A DNA stretch of 29,248 nucleotides, taken from Pinguiococcus pyrenoidosus. Taxonomy: Eukaryota > Sar > Pinguiophyceae > Pinguiochrysidales > Pinguiochrysidaceae. The position numbers and the translations under genes were made by a program. How positions within the stretch are numbered: position 1 is the first letter of the stretch; every line of letters starts with the position of its first letter. The notes below the pieces were generated by a model, which did not search any database, had not been told where the DNA came from, and saw only the letters and a program-made list of their open reading frames with translations. Shown here piece after piece: positions 26,930 to 29,248 of the stretch. The stretch is taken from positions 1 to 29,248 of the forward strand of contig JAAMXY010000428.1 in assembly GCA_019677205.1 (NCBI GenBank), read 5' to 3'.

Positions 26930-29062
26930 TCAGACTTGGGTGAGTCCGACGTCGACGGGGACGTGGGTGGCAGCGTGGAGGGACACCCTGGTCAGCGCCT
27001 GGAGCGCACCATTGGTGAGCGGATCGCGGCTTCTCTTCTCCAGCTCCTGGATCGCCTTCTGCGCGCGGTGGCGCAGAGCCAGGTTGTCGGGGAAGCGCTC
27101 GACGGAGGCGTTGATGAGGTCGGCCGCGCCTTTTGCGATGAGCAGGGCCTTCAGGTCGAAGCCGCGCGCTGCCAGGTGGCAAATCGCTCCGCAGCCATTC
27201 TCCTGCACGCAGGCGTTGTCCGCGTGATGCTCCATGGAGGTCACGACGGCGCTCGCGATCCCCGCGTACACATCGTACGCGTTCTTGCGCCCCTGATTGT
27301 CCACGGAAGCCGCGATGACCCAGACGGTCGCCAACGCCTGCTCCTGCAGCGACGCGCACTCCATGTGCTTCTCCATCACCGTGAGCACCGCCGCCACCGC
27401 ATCCCGGGCGAGCAGCGCGTCCTTCCACTCGCCGCTGCCCGACGTGAGGTTCTGTATGGCCTTCAGGGCCTGCTCGAGAACGGCGGTGTCCTCCTGGCAG
27501 AGCCGGATCGCGTCAACGATGAGCCGCGACCCTTCCACCGCAAGAGACCTCCCGTTGCTGTGCTCGTCCACCTTGTGGGCGAGGCTCGCCAGCGCGCCCA
27601 GCGCGTTCATGGTGATGGCGGCCTTGCCGCCGTACCGCAGCAGCGCCTTTGCAAGGACCCGGATGGCGCCGATCTCGATCAGCTCCGTCTGCAGCTCGCT
27701 GTGGTCCAGCGCGAGGATCCAGATGGCGCCGCAGCCATGCTCCTGAACGCCCGGGTCTTTCTTGAAGTTTCGCAGAGCCGACACCACCAGCTCCGGGAAG
27801 GCCGTCTCCACCGCAACCTCCTCGCCCATCCCCTGCGTGATGAAGAGCATGCCGATCGCGGCGCAGCCGTTCGACTGCACCTGGCCCTTGCTCTTGTGGA
27901 GGCGAAGCGCGTCGCCGATGTACCTCTGCGCATCCAGCGAGACGAACACCTGCCGCCTCGCGTTGTCCCCGCACGCCAGGTTCGAGATCGCGGCGCAGGC
28001 ATGCTCCTGGAGCTGCGCGTTTCCGGAATGCGTGGACATTGCGGCGACGAGAGCGTCGGCGACGCCGAGCTTCATCAGCTCCTCCTTCCGCGCCTCACTG
28101 CCGCGCGACAGCCCCGACACGATCTCGCAGGCGTTCGTCTGCAGGCCCGCGTGGCTCTGATGCTTGGCCATGGCCGTGAGCACCAGGTCCGCGATGCCGA
28201 GGTTCATCAGTTGATCGCGGAAGTGGGCGGCATTGCGCCCGCGAATCATCTTGCACAGCAGGTTGGTCGCCTGGAGGAGCACGCCGGGGGCGTGCTCGTG
28301 GTGCCGCAGCGTGTCTCTCACGCCGTCGAAGAGGCCTTCTCCGACGAACTTCTCGCGCAGCTCCCTCGACGGGTGCTGGCGGATGTTGCGCGTCAGCACC
28401 AGGAGTGTGGAGGTGGCGACGCGCTTCTCGAAGAAGTAGCGCCGCAGGCCCCAGATGGCCACTTCCATCAACGCCTCGTTCTCCGCGTTGGTGGCGTCCG
28501 CCTTGACCGAGCAGGAGTAGGCCACCAGCTGCCTCGCGAAGTCCTCCGCATCGCCCGCGGAGACGCGCAGGATCTCGGTGGCCTCTCGCCGCGCGCTGAA
28601 CGGGAGGGCGTGGACGTAGGACGCGCGGAGCATGGGCGGAAGACTCTCATCCGGCAAAGCGTCCTCCGCAGCGTCGCTCTCCTGCTTCTCCAGCGCCTCC
28701 AGACTCCAGCGCAGCTCTTCCAGGCGGCGGCCCAGCTCTCCCAGCGAGCCCTGGAACCTCCGCGTGGCGCGGCGTGTCGATCTGCCGGGAGAACACAGGC
28801 AGCCGCGGCCATCGCCCACCTGCTCCGCCGCCACGACGGCCGCGTCCAGCGCGCGCAGCAGCGCGTCGAGCGGCTCGGGGTCGCGGTCGAGGCCGCGCAG
28901 CAGGCGCCGGTGCTTCTGGATCTCGCGCAGCAGCAGGCGCGCGGACACGGCCTTGTCCGCGCCGGAGATCTGCAGCGTGGTGTGCCCGATGAGCATCTGC
29001 GCCGTATCGCGCAGCTCGTCGGTGCGCGCGAGCGCGCGCGACACCAGCGCTTCGGCTTCCAT
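26930..29062 (-). CDS. Armadillo-repeat protein with helical N-terminal domain
   Basis: A single-exon protein of 710 residues from the ATG at 29062 (the open frame extends 24 codons further to a GTG only). The first 150 or so residues are helical (EALVSRALARTDELRDTAQ; LLREIQKHRRLLRGLD; LGELGRRLEELRWSLEALE), recalling the four-helix modules found before ARM repeats in plant U-box/ARM and MLKL-type proteins; that comparison is weak. From about 230 onward come some nine or ten armadillo repeats of roughly 42-50 residues, each marked by a [VL]Q-x2-xCxAIxxLA helix, for example LQEHACAAISNLA, VQSNGCAAIGMLF, VQEHGCGAIWILA and VQENGCGAICHLA. ARM proteins are protein-binding scaffolds; no catalytic or targeting domain is visible, so the partner and location are unknown. 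High GC gives long open frames on the opposite strand, which I treat as shadows. Confidence 0.85.
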   Translation of the reverse strand: MEAEALVSRALARTDELRDTAQMLIGHTTLQISGADKAVSARLLLREIQKHRRLLRGLDRDPEPLDALLRALDAAVVAAEQVGDGRGCLCSPGRSTRRATRRFQGSLGELGRRLEELRWSLEALEKQESDAAEDALPDESLPPMLRASYVHALPFSARREATEILRVSAGDAEDFARQLVAYSCSVKADATNAENEALMEVAIWGLRRYFFEKRVATSTLLVLTRNIRQHPSRELREKFVGEGLFDGVRDTLRHHEHAPGVLLQATNLLCKMIRGRNAAHFRDQLMNLGIADLVLTAMAKHQSHAGLQTNACEIVSGLSRGSEARKEELMKLGVADALVAAMSTHSGNAQLQEHACAAISNLACGDNARRQVFVSLDAQRYIGDALRLHKSKGQVQSNGCAAIGMLFITQGMGEEVAVETAFPELVVSALRNFKKDPGVQEHGCGAIWILALDHSELQTELIEIGAIRVLAKALLRYGGKAAITMNALGALASLAHKVDEHSNGRSLAVEGSRLIVDAIRLCQEDTAVLEQALKAIQNLTSGSGEWKDALLARDAVAAVLTVMEKHMECASLQEQALATVWVIAASVDNQGRKNAYDVYAGIASAVVTSMEHHADNACVQENGCGAICHLAARGFDLKALLIAKGAADLINASVERFPDNLALRHRAQKAIQELEKRSRDPLTNGALQALTRVSLHAATHVPVDVGLTQV

Positions 29063-29248
29063 GAGGGTTCCGCCACCGACACGCGCGCGACCGGGGGCGC
29101 GCGGGCGCAAGCTTCGCAAGGAAAACGGCGGCACTTGTTGGCGCTGCAGTACTGCCGATGACCGATCGGTGTTGTCAAACTAAAACCCTTCACACGATTG
29201 CGACCAAGATGAGGCGGATCCATGTTTAAACTTGTCGGCAATGTGATC
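29063..29248. other. 5' flank of the ARM gene to the window end (186 bp)
   Basis: Upstream of the chosen ARM start. A minus-strand ATG at about 29223 opens a different frame (MDPPHLGRNR) that does not join the ARM frame without splicing. I could not place a 5' exon with confidence. Confidence 0.3.

Noticed and set aside
29060-29134. Starting the ARM protein at 29134, or the CTC1-like protein at 6498
   Set aside because: Both would need GTG starts. In a nuclear eukaryotic gene the first ATG in frame (29062 and 6522) is preferred.
26936-29161. 741-codon plus-strand frame opposite the ARM gene
   Set aside because: The minus strand encodes obvious armadillo repeats; the plus frame is a mirror with low-complexity composition.
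1-29248. Bacterial or organellar origin suggested by the sigma factor
   Set aside because: Spliceosomal introns, chromatin proteins and Golgi proteins show nuclear DNA; sigma factors for plastids are nucleus-encoded in algae and plants.
1-29248. Transposons, integrated virus, CRISPR or rRNA
   Set aside because: No transposase, reverse transcriptase, capsid, Cas gene, spaced repeat array or rRNA-like sequence was seen; all repeats found are short tandem arrays.

Overview
This window is nuclear DNA from a GC-rich unicellular eukaryote, most likely an alga. All 17 introns I could place are short (65-298 nt) GT-AG introns that restore the reading frame of conserved proteins. The proteins are eukaryotic: a Yip1-type Golgi protein, an RTEL1 helicase, a bromodomain/FYR/PHD chromatin reader and an armadillo-repeat protein. 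A nucleus-encoded bacterial-type sigma-70 factor, expected to serve a plastid RNA polymerase, points to a photosynthetic lineage. I cannot name the lineage. The sigma factor may carry a signal peptide followed by a basic leader, which would fit a complex (secondary) plastid, but this is inference.

Layout, left to right: YIP1/YIPF5-like membrane trafficking protein (-, 125-1302, 4 exons); triosephosphate isomerase (+, 1906-2905, 3 exons); RTEL1-type Fe-S helicase with a C-terminal RING (-, 3177-6185, 2 exons); a large OB-fold protein resembling CTC1 of the CST telomere complex (+, 6522-9686, 1 exon); YHS-domain protein (-, 9755-10408); plastid-type sigma factor (+, 10997-12684, 4 exons); coiled-coil protein of unknown function (-, 12941-16045, at least 5 exons); a 2488-residue multi-domain chromatin reader resembling plant MBD9 (+, 16664-24606, 4 exons); a tentative 72-residue two-exon gene (-, 24915-25282); a small secreted/membrane protein (+, 25623-26180); and an armadillo-repeat protein (-, 26930-29062).

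The eleven genes alternate strand without exception, so every gap is either a divergent shared promoter (603, 336, 588, 618 and 340 bp) or a convergent 3' end (271, 68, 256, 308 and 749 bp). Four of the five divergent gaps contain E2F-like TTTSSCGC sites and four contain CCAAT boxes. The most striking pair is RTEL1 with the CTC1-like gene: two proteins expected to act in telomere replication, head to head over 336 bp with two E2F-like sites.

The other notable object is the chromatin reader. It combines two intact bromodomains, a FYRN/FYRC pair, a PHD finger, an MBD/TAM-like segment, a degenerate third bromodomain and a long Ala-Gln repeat tail. No rRNA, tRNA, CRISPR array or transposon was seen. 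Exon boundaries were placed by hand and should be checked against transcripts.
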